Assembly (NCBI GenBank): GCA_944989445.1 | Contig: CALYLW010000185.1 | Coordinates: 438,001-502,000, forward strand | DNA: 64,000 nucleotides | DNA from: Ampullaceana balthica | Lineage: Eukaryota; Mollusca; Gastropoda; Lymnaeidae | Direction: 5' to 3' | Shown here: one piece after another, positions 30,850 through 43,100 of the stretch | Numbering within the stretch: position 1 is the stretch's first letter | Layout of the letters: the number at the start of each line of letters is the position of its first letter | Translations under genes and position numbers: made by a program | Notes under the pieces: generated by a model | Database searches by the model: none | What the model was told of the DNA's origin: nothing | The model's input: the letters and a program-made list of their open reading frames with translations, nothing else

Positions 30850-33225
30850 ACTAGTGGATGTGGGGTGTCACGGTGGAAGTATGAGAGTGAGTTCAGATGA
30901 GGGGGGGGTGTCACGGTGGAAGTATGAGAGTGAGTTCAGATGTGGGGGTGTCACGGTGGAAGTATGAGAGTGAGTTCAGATGTGGGGTGTCACGGTGGAA
31001 GTATGAGAGTGAGTTCAGATGTGGGGGTGTCACGGTGGAAGTGTGAGAGTGAGTTCAGATGTGGGGGTGTCACGGTGGAAGTGTGAGAGTGAGTTCAGAT
31101 GTGGGGTGTCACGGTGGAAGTGTGAGAGTGAGTTCAGATGTGGGGGTGTCACGGTGGAAGTGTGAGAGTGAGTTCAGATGGGGGGTGTCACGGTGGAAGT
31201 GTGAGAGTGAGTTCAGATGTGGGGGTGTCACGGTGGAAGTGTGAGAGTGAGTTCAGATGGGGGGGTGTCACGGTGGAAGTGTGAGAGTGAGTTCAGATGG
31301 GGGGTGTCACGGTGGAAGTGTGAGAGTGAGTTCAGATGTGGGGGGTGTCACGGTGGAAGTGTGAGAGTGAGTTCAGATGGGGGGGTGTCACGGTGGAAGT
31401 ATGAGAGTGAGTTCAGATGTGGGGGTGTCACGGTGGAAGTGTGAGAGTGAGTTCAGATGGGGGGTGTCACGGTGGAAGTGTGAGAGTGAGTTCAGATGTG
31501 GGGGTGTCACGGTGGAAGTGTGAGAGTGAGTTCAGATGTGGGGTGTCACGGTGGGAAGTATGAGAGTGAGTTCAGATGGGGGGTGTCACGGTGGGAAGTG
31601 TGAGAGTGAGTTCAGATGGGGGGTGTCACGGTGGGAAGTATGAGAGTGAGTTCAGATGGGGGGTGTCACGGTGGGAAGTGTGAGAGTGAGTTCAGATGGG
31701 GGGTGTCACGGTGGAAGTGTGAGAGTGAGTTCAGATGGGGGGTGTCACGGTGGAAGTGTGAGAGTGAGTTCAGATGTGGGGGTGTCACGGTGGAAGTATG
31801 AGAGTGAGTTCAGATGGGGGGTGTCACGGTGGAGTGTGAGAGTGAGTTCAGATGGGGGTGTCACGGTGGGAGTATGAGAGTGAGTTCAGATGTGGGGGTG
31901 TCACGGTGGAAGTGTGAGAGTGAGTTCAGATGGGGGGTGTCACGGTGGAAGTATGAGAGTGAGTTCAGATGGGGGGTGTCACGGTGGAAGTATGAGAGTG
32001 AGTTCAGATGTGGGGTGTCACGGTGGAAGTGTGAGAGTGAGTTCAGATGGGGGGTGTCACGGTGGAAGTATGAGAGTGAGTTCAGATGTGGGGGTGTCAC
32101 GGTGGAAGTGTGAGAGTGAGTTCAGATGTGGGGGTGTCACGGTGGAAGTGTGAGAGTGAGTTCAGATGTGGGGGTGTCACGGTGGAAGTGTGAGAGTGAG
32201 TTCAGATGTGGGGGTGTCACGGTGGAAGTGTGAGAGTGAGTTCAGATGGGGGGGTGTCACGGTGGAAGTATGAGAGTGAGTTCAGATGGGGGGTGTCACG
32301 GTGGAAGTGTGAGAGTGAGTTCAGATGGGGGGTGTCACGGTGGAAGTGTGAGAGTGAGTTCAGATGGGGGGTGTCACGGTGGAAGTGTGAGAGTGAGTTC
32401 AGATGGGGGGTGTCACGGTGGAAGTGTGAGAGTGAGTTCAGATGGGGGGTGTCACGGTGGAAGTATGAGAGTGAGTTCAGATGTGGGGGTGTCACGGTGG
32501 AAGTGTGAGAGTGAGTTCAGATGGGGGGTGTCACGGTGGAAGTGTGAGAGTGAGTTCAGATGGGGGGTGTCACGGTGGAAGTATGAGAGTGAGTTCAGAT
32601 GGGGGGTGTCACGGTGGGAAGTATGAGAGTGAGTTCAGATGGGGGGTGTCACGGTGGAAGTATGAGAGTGAGTTCAGATGGGGGGTGTCACGGTGGAAGT
32701 GTGAGAGTGAGTTCAGATGGGGGGTGTCACGGTGGGAAGTATGAGAGTGAGTTCAGATGGGGGGTGTCACGGTGGGAGTATGAGAGTGAGTTCAGATGGG
32801 GGTGTCACGGTGGAAGTGTGAGAGTGAGTTCAGATGGGGGGTGTCACGGTGGAAGTGTGAGAGTGAGTTCAGATGTGGGGGTGTCACGGTGGAAGTATGA
32901 GAGTGAGTTCAGATGGGGGGTGTCACGGTGGAAGTGTGAGAGTGAGTTCAGATGGGGGGTGTCACGGTGGGAAGTATGAGAGTGAGTTCAGATGTGGGGG
33001 TGTCACGGTGGAAGTGTGAGAGTGAGTTCAGATGGGGGGTGTCACGGTGGAAGTATGAGAGTGAGTTCAGATGGGGGGTGTCACGGTGGAAGTATGAGAG
33101 TGAGTTCAGATGTGGGGGTGTCACGGTGGAAGTGTGAGAGTGAGTTCAGATGTGGGGGTGTCACGGTGGGAAGTGTGAGAGTGAGTTCAGATGTGGGGGT
33201 GTCACGGTGGAAGTATGACAGTGAG
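30850..33225. repeat. 40-41-bp minisatellite, about 59 copies
   Basis: The unit reads GGTGTCACGGTGGAAGTGTG and continues AGAGTGAGTTCAGATG plus a G-run of four to eight. The G-run length and a GTG/ATG change are the main variation, so reading frames change from unit to unit. Confidence 0.97.
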
Positions 33226-33520
33226 TTTACTTTTTTAACTGTTATTTAGTGTGATCCACCCATTAACCAAATTTTTCAATGGACAATTGTACTTGACCTC
33301 AAAATAGAAATGGACTGATGTCATCACGTATTTCTTTCAAGTTCTGTCAATATCGGCTACTGCCCAGTGGTCAAATATAAATTAAATATAAATAAAATAC
33401 GATTTCTAATATTCCAGATTCAAATTTTAGCTGAAGTTGGGAGGTCAAAGGGTAATTCAAAAAGTTTGTGACTTTAAGGATAAAAACAATATATGTTTTT
33501 AAAAACTACTCAGGACTATT
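33226..33520. other. AT-rich spacer, nothing recognised
   Basis: No array or domain was seen. Confidence 0.4.
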
Positions 33521-33524
33521 TTCA

Positions 33525-33890
33525 AGGTGAACAAAAAACTAAAAAAGAACCCAAAACAAAAAAACTAAAAAAGAACCCCCCAAAAAAAAACTAAAAAAGA
33601 ACCCAAAACAAAAAACTAAAAAAGAACCCAAAACAAAAAACTAAAAAAGAACCCAAAACAAAAAACTAAAAAAGAACCCAAAACAAAAAACTAAAAAAGA
33701 ACCCAAAACAAAAAACTAAAAAAGAACCCAAAACAAAAAACTAAAAAAGAAACCAAAACAAAAAACTAAAAAGAACCCAAAACAAAAAACTAAAAAAGAA
33801 CCCAAAACAAAAAACTAAAAAAGAACCCAAAAACAAACAACTAAAAAAGAACCCAAAACAAAAAACAAGAAATTAAAAAAAAATACTAAA
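33525..33890. repeat. 25-bp A-rich minisatellite, about 14 copies
   Basis: The unit is ACCCAAAACAAAAAACTAAA plus AAAGA. Length changes sit in the A-runs. Confidence 0.95.
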
Positions 33891-34208
33891 AAAAAACTCC
33901 AGATATAAAACTAAGATATAAAAAAATCATAAAAAGACTAAAAATAATCCAAGAATAATATCAAGATATTTAAAAGACTATTTACCCCCCTTCCCCGCCC
34001 CGGCCTAATGTTTTAGTAAGTTTAACTCTAGTAATTCTGTGAGGGACGTGGCCAATAGAGGAACAAAACGATGGCTCACGTCCATAAAGAATGACTCAAC
34101 AATAAATGTTTTCTTAAGTTGAATGCAATGGACCGTGACCAGCACCGATTGATGGGCTACTCACTAATAGATGACCCATGAAAATGTGGCGTTAGTCGAA
34201 TCTTTAGA
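33891..34208. other. Single-copy spacer
   Basis: A-rich at first, then mixed composition. Nothing recognised. Confidence 0.4.
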
Positions 34209-34560
34209 TAGGGGGCGGGGAGGGGGTCGTCTGACAGTACAAGGACTGGGGGTCCTGGGGGAGAGGGGGTCGTCTGACAGTACAAGGACTGGGGTTCTGT
34301 AAAGAGGGGGTCGTCTGACAGTACAAAGAATGGGGTTATTGGGGAGAGGGGGTCGTCTTACATTACAAGGACTGGGGGTCCTGGGGGAGAGGGGTCGTCT
34401 GACAGTACAAGGACTGGGGTTCTGGGGGAGAGGGGGTCGTCTGACAGTACAAAGAATGGGGTTATTGGGGAGAGGGGGTCGTCTTACATTACAAGGACTG
34501 GGGGTCCTGGGGGAGAGGGGTCGTCTGACAGTACAAGGACTGGGGTTCTTGGGGAGAGAG
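34209..34560. repeat. ~42-bp minisatellite, eight copies, with a three-unit block repeated
   Basis: The unit contains GGGGGTCGTCTGACAGTACA followed by AGGACTGGGG. A three-unit block (ACAAAGAATGGGGTTATTGG, then TTACATTACAAGG, then CTGACAGTACAAGG types) occurs twice in succession (about 34320-34545). Confidence 0.92.
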
Positions 34561-34654
34561 ACTTAAAAAGTTGACCAGAACACCGGTAGCTGTTAGAGAC
34601 AACCTTTATTCATGTCTTTTGTCTCATGTTCCCCAACAACCTGACACCAATAGG
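34561..34654. other. Short spacer
   Basis: Nothing recognised. Confidence 0.4.
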
Positions 34655-36232
34655 TATATGAGCAGGCCTGCAATGTAACATATGAGCAGGCCTGCAATGT
34701 AACATATGAGCAGGCCTGAAATGTAACATATGAGCAGGCCTACAATGTAACATATGAGCAGGCCTACAATGTAACATATGAGCAGGCCTACAATGTAACA
34801 TATGAGCAGGCCTACAATGTAACCAGCAGGCCTACAATGTAACATATGAGCAGGCCTACAATGTAACATATGAGCAGGCCTACAATGTAACATATGAGCA
34901 GGCCTACAATTTAACATATGAGCAGGCCTACAATGTAACATATGAGCAGGCCTACAATGTAACATATGAGCAGGCCTACAATGTAACATATGAGCAGGCC
35001 TACAATGTAACATATGAGCAGGCCTACAATGTAACATATGAGCAGGCCTACAATGTAACATATGAGCAGGCCTACAATGTAACATATGAGCAGGACTACA
35101 ATGTAACATATGAGCAGGCCTACAATGTAACATATGAGCAGGCCTACAATGTAACATATGAGCAGGCCTACAATGTAACATATGAGCAGGCCTGCAATGT
35201 AACATATGAGCAGGCCTACAATGTAACATATGAGCAGGCCTACAATGTAACATATGAGCAGGCCTACAATGTAACATATGAGCAGGCCTACAATGTAACA
35301 TATGAGCAGGCCTACAATGTAACATATGAGCAGGCCTACAATGTAACATATGAGCAGGCCTACAATGTAACATATGAGCAGGCCTACAATGTAACATATG
35401 AGCAGGCCTGCAATGTAACATATGAGCAGGCCTGCAATGTAACATATGAGCAGGCCTGCAATGTAACATATGAGCAGGCCTGCAATTAACATATTAGCAG
35501 GCCTGCAATGTAACATATGAGCAGGCCTGCAATGTAACATACATAGGCATATGAGCAGGCCTGCAATGTAACATACATAGGCATATGAGCAGGCCTGCAA
35601 TGTAACATACATAGGCATATGAGCAGGCTTGCAATGTAACATACATAGGCATATGAGCAGGCCTGCAATGTAACATATGAGCAGGCCTGCAATGTAACAT
35701 ATTAGCAGGGCTGCAATGTTACATATGAGCAGGCCTGCAATGTAACATAAATAGGCATATGAGCAGGCCTGCAATGTAACATACATAGGCATATGAGCAG
35801 GCCTGCACTGTAACATACATAGGCATATGAGCAGGCCTGCAATGTAACATAAATAGGCATATGAGCAGGCCTGCAATGTAAGATACATAGGCATATGAGC
35901 AGGCCTGCAATGTAACATACATAGGCATATGAGCAGGCCTACAATGTAACATACATATGCATATGAGCAGGCCTGCAATGTAACATACATAGGCATATGA
36001 GCAGACCTACAATGTAACATATGAGCAGGCCTGCAATATAACATATGAGTAGGCCTACAATGTAACATATGAGCAGGCCTGCAATATAACATATGAGTAG
36101 GCCTACAATGTAACATATGAGCAGGCCTACAATGTAACATATCAGCAGGCCTACAATGTAACACATCAGCAGGCCTACAATGTAACATATGAGCAGGCCT
36201 ACAATGTAACATGAGCAGGCCTACAATGTAAC
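34655..36232. repeat. 24-bp minisatellite, about 60 copies, with a longer variant
   Basis: The unit is AACATATGAGCAGGCCTACA plus ATGT. In the right half many units carry an extra ACATAGGC segment giving about 34 bp. Unit types form blocks: TACAAT types lie left, TGCAAT types centre, mixed right. Minus-strand frames of up to 447 codons are artefacts. Confidence 0.96.
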
Positions 36233-36261
36233 CTATTCTTTGACCTGTGTACACAACTCTA

Positions 36262-36750
36262 CATAAATAGCCCTATATAATCATTGATAAATAGCCCAAT
36301 AGAATCATTGATAAATAGCCCAATAGAATCATTGATAAATAGCCCTATATAATCATTGCTAAATAGCCCAATAGAATCATTGATAAATAGCCCAATAGAA
36401 TCATTGATAAATAGCCCAATAGAATCATTGATAAATAGCCCAATAGAATCATTGATAAATAGCCCAATAGAATCATTGATAAATAGCCCAATAGAATCAT
36501 TGATAAATAGCCCAATAGAATCATTGATAAATAGCCCTATATAATCATTGCTAAATAGCGCAATAGAATCATTGATACATAGCCCTATAGAATCATTGAT
36601 AAATAGCCCAATAGAATCATTTATAAATAGCCCAATAGAATCATTTATAAATAGCCCAATAGAATCATTTATAAATAGCCCAATAGAATCATTTATAAAT
36701 AGCCCAATAGAATCATTGATAAATAGCCCAATAGAATCATCGATACATAG
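36262..36750. repeat. 24-bp minisatellite, about 20 copies
   Basis: The unit is AATCATTGATAAATAGCCCA plus ATAG, with CTATAT variants at regular places. Confidence 0.96.
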
Positions 36751-37134
36751 AATAAGAATAAGGAAAGAGCTTATTGCGTCATTGGAGCTTTATTTTAACT
36801 GATAGGTCACGTGACAGTTGGATCACAAGGCAGGTGCGTCACGGGGGAAGTAGAGTCAAAATATAGATTTGTTAATGCTTCGTCACAAAGACCCTATAAA
36901 CCACGTGACTATTCGGGCTATAGAGCGTATTCTCCCGTCTGGTAATTTGTCAAAGTCTGGTCAATCTTCTCGCCTTACTTTTAAATTTGCCATAATTTGA
37001 ATTCTTTCAACTATACAGCTCTAAACAAAGATCCGTCCTGGCATGCAAATGTCCGTTATTACAGCTCGGAAATCAATCTGTCGCAATAGAAGGTGGGGGA
37101 GGGGGGATATTTGGTCAGCGTATCGGACAAAGCC
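36751..37134. other. Single-copy island with an octamer site
   Basis: Mixed composition. ATGCAAAT, the POU-type octamer sequence, lies at 37043-37050. No gene. Confidence 0.4.
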
Positions 37135-37135
37135 C

Positions 37136-37808
37136 CGGCTATGACAGGACATGCGCAGAGCTTAGGACAATATGACAGGGCATGCGCAGAGCTTATGACA
37201 ATATGACAGGACATGCGCAGAGCTTAGGACAATATGACAGGACATGCGCAGAGCTTAAGACAATATGACAGGACATGCGCAGAGCTTAGGACAATATGAC
37301 TGGACATGCGCAGAGCCTAGGACAATATGACAGGACATGCGCAGAGCTTAGGACAATATGACAGGACATGTGCAGAGCTTAGGACAATATGACAGGACAT
37401 GCGCAGAGCTTAGGACAATATGACAGGACATGCGCAGAGCTTAGGACAATATGACAGGACATGCGCAGAGCTTAGGACAATATGACAGGACATGCGCAGA
37501 GCTTAGGACAATATGACAGGACATGCGCAGAGCTTAGGACAATATGACAGGACATGCGCAGAGCTTAGGACAATATGACAGGACATGCGCAGAGCTTAGG
37601 ACAATATGACAGGACATGCGCAGAGCTTAGGACAATATGACAGGACATGCGCAGAGCTTAGGACAATATGACAGGACATGCGCAGAGCTTAGGACAATAT
37701 GACAGGACATGCGCAGAGCTTAGGACAATATGACAGGACATGCGCAGAGTTTAGGACAATATGACAGGACATGCGCAGAGCTTAGGACAATATGACAGGA
37801 CATGCGCA
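37136..37808. repeat. 31-bp minisatellite, about 22 copies
   Basis: The unit starts GACAGGACATGCGCAGAGCT. Very few changes, mostly at the left end. Confidence 0.97.
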
Positions 37809-37836
37809 GCCCTATAATTAAAAGACACTTGAGCGA

Positions 37837-38078
37837 GCAGGGGTTCTGTTAGAGGGGTTCTGTTAGAGGGGTTCTGTTAGAGGGGTTCTGTTAGAGAGGT
37901 TCTGTTAGAGGGGTTCTGTTAGAGGGGTTCTGTTAGAAAGGTTCTGTTAGAGGGGTTCTGTTAGAGGGGATTCTGTTAGAGGGGTTCTGTTAGAGGGGTT
38001 CTGTTAGAGGGGTTCTGTTAGAGGGGTTCTGTTAGAGGGGTTCTGTTAGAGGGGTTCTGTTAGAGGGGTTCTGTTAGC
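37837..38078. repeat. 14-bp tandem repeat, about 17 copies
   Basis: The unit is AGGGGTTCTGTTAG. Confidence 0.97.
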
Positions 38079-38938
38079 TCCCCGGTGCCTTGTGGTGCAC
38101 CTCCCTGGTGCCTGTGGTGCACCTACCTGGTGTCTAATGGTGCACCTTAATGGTGCCTTGAAGTGCACCACCCCAACCCCCACTTTTTAAGACTCCAATT
38201 AACCTTGAATGTGACGTACTTAATGAACTGACTTAGTGACCCTAACAGAATCACCGAGAAACATTTCCAAACCATTTTGATAGCCGAATGTTTTGGTCAA
38301 GTTGAGTCCATTAAACAAGATTCAAACCCACCCCATCTCCGCAGTGGTCATAATGACGAGAGCCGTATTTGTCAGTGGCCCTATTGAAGTTACAACTTTC
38401 TTGCGGGCCCCATTGTAAGGGCCTACAGGAAGCGGACTAACGATCAGTGGGCCGACTGCCGGACCACATCTCTTAGTTCATCTTTATTCCTCAGCTTGAT
38501 CGGCAGCCACATAGAAACTCTCTCGACTCAACCGTTTCCATCTCTGGAGTGTGGCTGTTCCTGGAGACAATGTCGAGGCGTCCATCGCAACAAGGGGAAC
38601 GATCCATCCCAGCTGAATTCCTCCGCTTTGCGTATAAAACGGGACAATCATGTCTTGCGGGGCGCGAGGTTTAAAACAAAATTTACAACAACAAAAACCA
38701 AGAGCCCCCACCCCTCCCCTCCCCCATCCCCTCCCCTCCCCCCCACACCCTTCTCATCCTTCATCCTGTCCAACATGGACCCGGCGTTATCTTTGGAAAA
38801 ATAAAATTAATGGGATTTTTTGTTTCGTTTCTAGGTTGTGATTCCATTTTTCTGGGTTTCATTTTTCTCCTCATAAATTAATCAATTATCTACGGACAGA
38901 TTCTTAAATGGCTTAAGACTAAGAAAATAATGAAATTC
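38079..38938. other. Single-copy island; short diverged repeats at the left
   Basis: At about 38080-38170 a GGTGC-containing motif (CTGGTGCCTTGTGGTGCACC type) repeats about four times with much change. The rest is mixed-composition sequence with a C-rich stretch (38704-38750). Two opposing frames (38484-38804) lack recognisable domains. Confidence 0.4.
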
Positions 38939-39317
38939 TGATACATAAGTCAACATATACAGCAATAACTAATACATAAGTCAACATATACAGCAATGTC
39001 TGATACATAAGTCAACATATACAGCAATAACTAATACATAAGTCAACAAATACAGCAATAACTAATACATAAGTCAACATATACAGCAATAACTGATACA
39101 CAAGTCAACATATACAGCAATAACTAATACATAAGTCAACATATACAGCAATAACTGATACATAAGTCAACATATATAGCAATAACTAATACATAAGTCA
39201 ACATATACAGCAATAACTAATACATAAGTCAACATATACAGCAATAACTGATACATAAGTCAACATATACAGCAATAACTAATACATAAGTCAACATATA
39301 CAGCAATAACTGATACA
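38939..39317. repeat. 31-bp minisatellite, about 12 copies
   Basis: The unit starts GATACATAAGTCAACATATA. GATACA and AATACA types roughly alternate. Confidence 0.96.
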
Positions 39318-39479
39318 GACGCTAAACTTCTGGAATACCTGTAGTTCGTATTCAGATTTATAAAGTAAAGATTATATGAATGTATTGTGGATCAATCGGC
39401 ATGTCGGGAAGGGGTGGTGGTGGCTTTACGACAAGATCATTTATAATAGGGAGGGGGTAGGAGGGATTAAAACAAAAAG
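39318..39479. other. Short spacer
   Basis: Nothing recognised. Confidence 0.4.
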
Positions 39480-39686
39480 ATAACATTACTGATAACATTA
39501 CTGATAACATTACTGATAACATTACTGATAACATTACTGATAACATTACTGATAACATTACTGATAACATTACTGATAACATTACTGATAACATTACTGA
39601 TAACATTACTGATAACATTACTGATAACATTACTGATAACATTACTGATAACATTACTGATAACATTACTGATAACATTACTGATA
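39480..39686. repeat. 12-bp tandem repeat, about 17 copies
   Basis: The unit is GATAACATTACT; perfect throughout. The minus-strand frame repeating MLSV is an artefact. Confidence 0.98.
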
Positions 39687-40186
39687 CTAATTTGTTAGAG
39701 CCATCCATCCAAGAGAGCCTGAGAGTCGCTCATCAAAAGTAGTTTGCGAATCACTCGCCATAAGAAGATAGACTTTGGGTTAATTTCAAACACCCGAAGC
39801 TGTTATCTGCTGTCTGTTGTCTGCTGTCGGTTAACTATTGTCTGCTGTCTGTTGTCTGTTTTCTGCCGTCTGTTGTCTGCTGTCCGTTGTTGTTTCTTCA
39901 GCTTCCTTTGACTTTGATTGTTTTAATATTTTTCTTCTCTGCAAACATTTAAAAAATAAAATAATTTAAAAAGTTCAACCATCATCCTGGCAACTGAGAG
40001 AAATGTTCGTCTCATCAAAACATTCACCAGCAGACGACTCGCTTTTTTGCTCTTACCTGGTGTCAAGCGGCTATTACCGTTTTTTTTTAAACTCCATTTT
40101 GTAAACTCGATTTTTCTTAAAGCCCTGGAAATCAAATTTTGTGTTTGTGTTCATTTTTGTTGGTGCTGTTGTTTGTTGTCTTGATA
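39687..40186. other. Single-copy sequence with a TGTCTG-rich stretch
   Basis: Diverged repeats of CTGCTGTCTGTTGT lie at about 39798-39892. The rest shows no recognisable feature. Confidence 0.5.
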
Positions 40187-43100
40187 AAGTAAATAAAGGA
40201 GAGCTCGCTGACTCGTGGTACTGAGTGTCTGCGAGTGTAAATAAAGGAGAGCTCGCTGACTCGTGGTACTGAGTGTCTGCGAGTGTAAATAAAGGAGAGC
40301 TCGCTGACTCGTGGTACTGAGTGTCTGCGAGTGTAAATAAAGGAGAGCTCGCTGACTCGTGGTACTGAGTGTCTGCGAGTGTAAATAAAGGAGAGCTCGC
40401 TGACTCGTGGTACTGAGTGTCTGCGAGTGTAAATAAAGGAGAGCTCGCTGACTCGTGGTACTGAGTGTCTGCGAGTGTAAATAAAGGAGAGCTCGCTGAC
40501 TCGTGGTACTGAGTGTCTGCGAGTGTAAATAAAGGAGAGCTCGCTGACTCGTGGTACTGAGTGTCTGCGAGTGTAAATAAAGGAGAGCTCGCTGACTCGT
40601 GGTACTGAGTGTCTGCGAGTGTAAATAAAGGAGAGCTCGCTGACTCGTGGTACTGAGTGTCTGCGAGTGTAAATAAAGGAGAGCTCGCTGACTCGTGGTA
40701 CTGAGTGTCTGCGAGTGTAAATAAAGGAGAGCTCGCTGACTCGTGGTACTGAGTGTCTGCGAGTGTAAATAAAGGAGAGCTCGCTGACTCGTGGTACTGA
40801 GTGTCTGCGAGTGTAAATAAAGGAGAGCTCGCTGACTCGTGGTACTGAGTGTCTGCGAGTGTAAATAAAGGAGAGCTCGCTGACTCGTGGTACTGAGTGT
40901 CTGCGAGTGTAAATAAAGGAGAGCTCGCTGACTCGTGGTACTGAGTGTCTGCGAGTGTAAATAAAGGAGAGCTCGCTGACTCGTGGTACTGAGTGTCTGC
41001 GAGTGTAAATAAAGGAGAGCTCGCTGACTCGTGGTACTGAGTGTCTGCGAGTGTAAATAAAGGAGAGCTCGCTGACTCGTGGTACTGAGTGTCTGCGAGT
41101 GTAAATAAAGGAGAGCTCGCTGACTCGTGGTACTGAGTGTCTGCGAGTGTAAATAAAGGAGAGCTCGCTGACTCGTGGTACTGAGTGTCTGCGAGTGTAA
41201 ATAAAGGAGAGCTCGCTGACTCGTGGTACTGAGTGTCTGCGAGTGTAAATAAAGGAGAGCTCGCTGACTCGTGGTACTGAGTGTCTGCGAGTGTAAATAA
41301 AGGAGAGCTCGCTGACTCGTGGTACTGAGTGTCTGCGAGTGTAAATAAAGGAGAGCTCGCTGACTCGTGGTACTGAGTGTCTGCGAGTGTAAATAAAGGA
41401 GAGCTCGCTGACTCGTGGTACTGAGTGTCTGCGAGTGTAAATAAAGGAGAGCTCGCTGACTCGTGGTACTGAGTGTCTGCGAGTGTAAATAAAGGAGAGC
41501 TCGCTGACTCGTGGTACTGAGTGTCTGCGAGTGTAAATAAAGGAGAGCTCGCTGACTCGTGGTACTGAGTGTCTGCGAGTGTAAATAAAGGAGAGCTCGC
41601 TGACTCGTGGTACTGAGTGTCTGCGAGTGTAAATAAAGGAGAGCTCGCTGACTCGTGGTACTGAGTGTCTGCGAGTGTAAATAAAGGAGAGCTCGCTGAC
41701 TCGTGGTACTGAGTGTCTGCGAGTGTAAATAAAGGAGAGCTCGCTGACTCGTGGTACTGAGTGTCTGCGAGTGTAAATAAAGGAGAGCTCGCTGACTCGT
41801 GGTACTGAGTGTCTGCGAGTGTAAATAAAGGAGAGCTCGCTGACTCGTGGTACTGAGTGTCTGCGAGTGTAAATAAAGGAGAGCTCGCTGACTCGTGGTA
41901 CTGAGTGTCTGCGAGTGTAAATAAAGGAGAGCTCGCTGACTCGTGGTACTGAGTGTCTGCGAGTGTAAATAAAGGAGAGCTCGCTGACTCGTGGTACTGA
42001 GTGTCTGCGAGTGTAAATAAAGGAGAGCTCGCTGACTCGTGGTACTGAGTGTCTGCGAGTGTAAATAAAGGAGAGCTCGCTGACTCGTGGTACTGAGTGT
42101 CTGCGAGTGTAAATAAAGGAGAGCTCGCTGACTCGTGGTACTGAGTGTCTGCGAGTGTAAATAAAGGAGAGCTCGCTGACTCGTGGTACTGAGTGTCTGC
42201 GAGTGTAAATAAAGGAGAGCTCGCTGACTCGTGGTACTGAGTGTCTGCGAGTGTAAATAAAGGAGAGCTCGCTGACTCGTGGTACTGAGTGTCTGCGAGT
42301 GTAAATAAAGGAGAGCTCGCTGACTCGTGGTACTGAGTGTCTGCGAGTGTAAATAAAGGAGAGCTCGCTGACTCGTGGTACTGAGTGTCTGCGAGTGTAA
42401 ATAAAGGAGAGCTCGCTGACTCGTGGTACTGAGTGTCTGCGAGTGTAAATAAAGGAGAGCTCGCTGACTCGTGGTACTGAGTGTCTGCGAGTGTAAATAA
42501 AGGAGAGCTCGCTGACTCGTGGTGATGAGTGTCTGCGAGTGTAAATAAAGGAGAGCTCGCTGACTCGTGGTACTGAGTGTCTGCGAGTGTAAATAAAGGA
42601 GAGCTCGCTGACTCGTGGTACTGAGTGTCTGCGAGTGTAAATAAAGGAGAGCTCGCTGACTCGTGGTACTGAGTGTCTGCGAGTGTAAATAAAGGAGAGC
42701 TCGCTGACTCGTGGTACTGAGTGTCTGTGAGTGTAAATAAAGGAGAGCTCGCTGACTCGTGGTACTGAGTGTCTGCGAGTGTAAATAAAGGAGAGCTCGC
42801 TGACTCGTGGTACTGAGTGTCTGCGAGTGTAAATAAAGGAGAGCTCGCTGACTCGTGGTACTGAGTGTCTGCGAGTGTAAATAAAGGAGAGCTCGCTGAC
42901 TCGTGGTACTGAGTGTCTGCGAGTGTAAATAAAGGAGAGCTCGCTGACTCGTGGTACTGAGTGTCTGCGAGTGTAAATAAAGGAGAGCTCGCTGACTCGT
43001 GGTACTGAGTGTCTGCGAGTGTAAATAAAGGAGAGCTCGCTGACTCGTGGTACTGAGTGTCTGCGAGTGTAAATAAAGGAGAGCTCGCTGACTCGTGGTA

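Noticed and set aside
34624..36254. Minus-strand frames of 281 and 447 codons
   Set aside because: Translated 24-bp repeat; overlapping frames of the same strand are both open.
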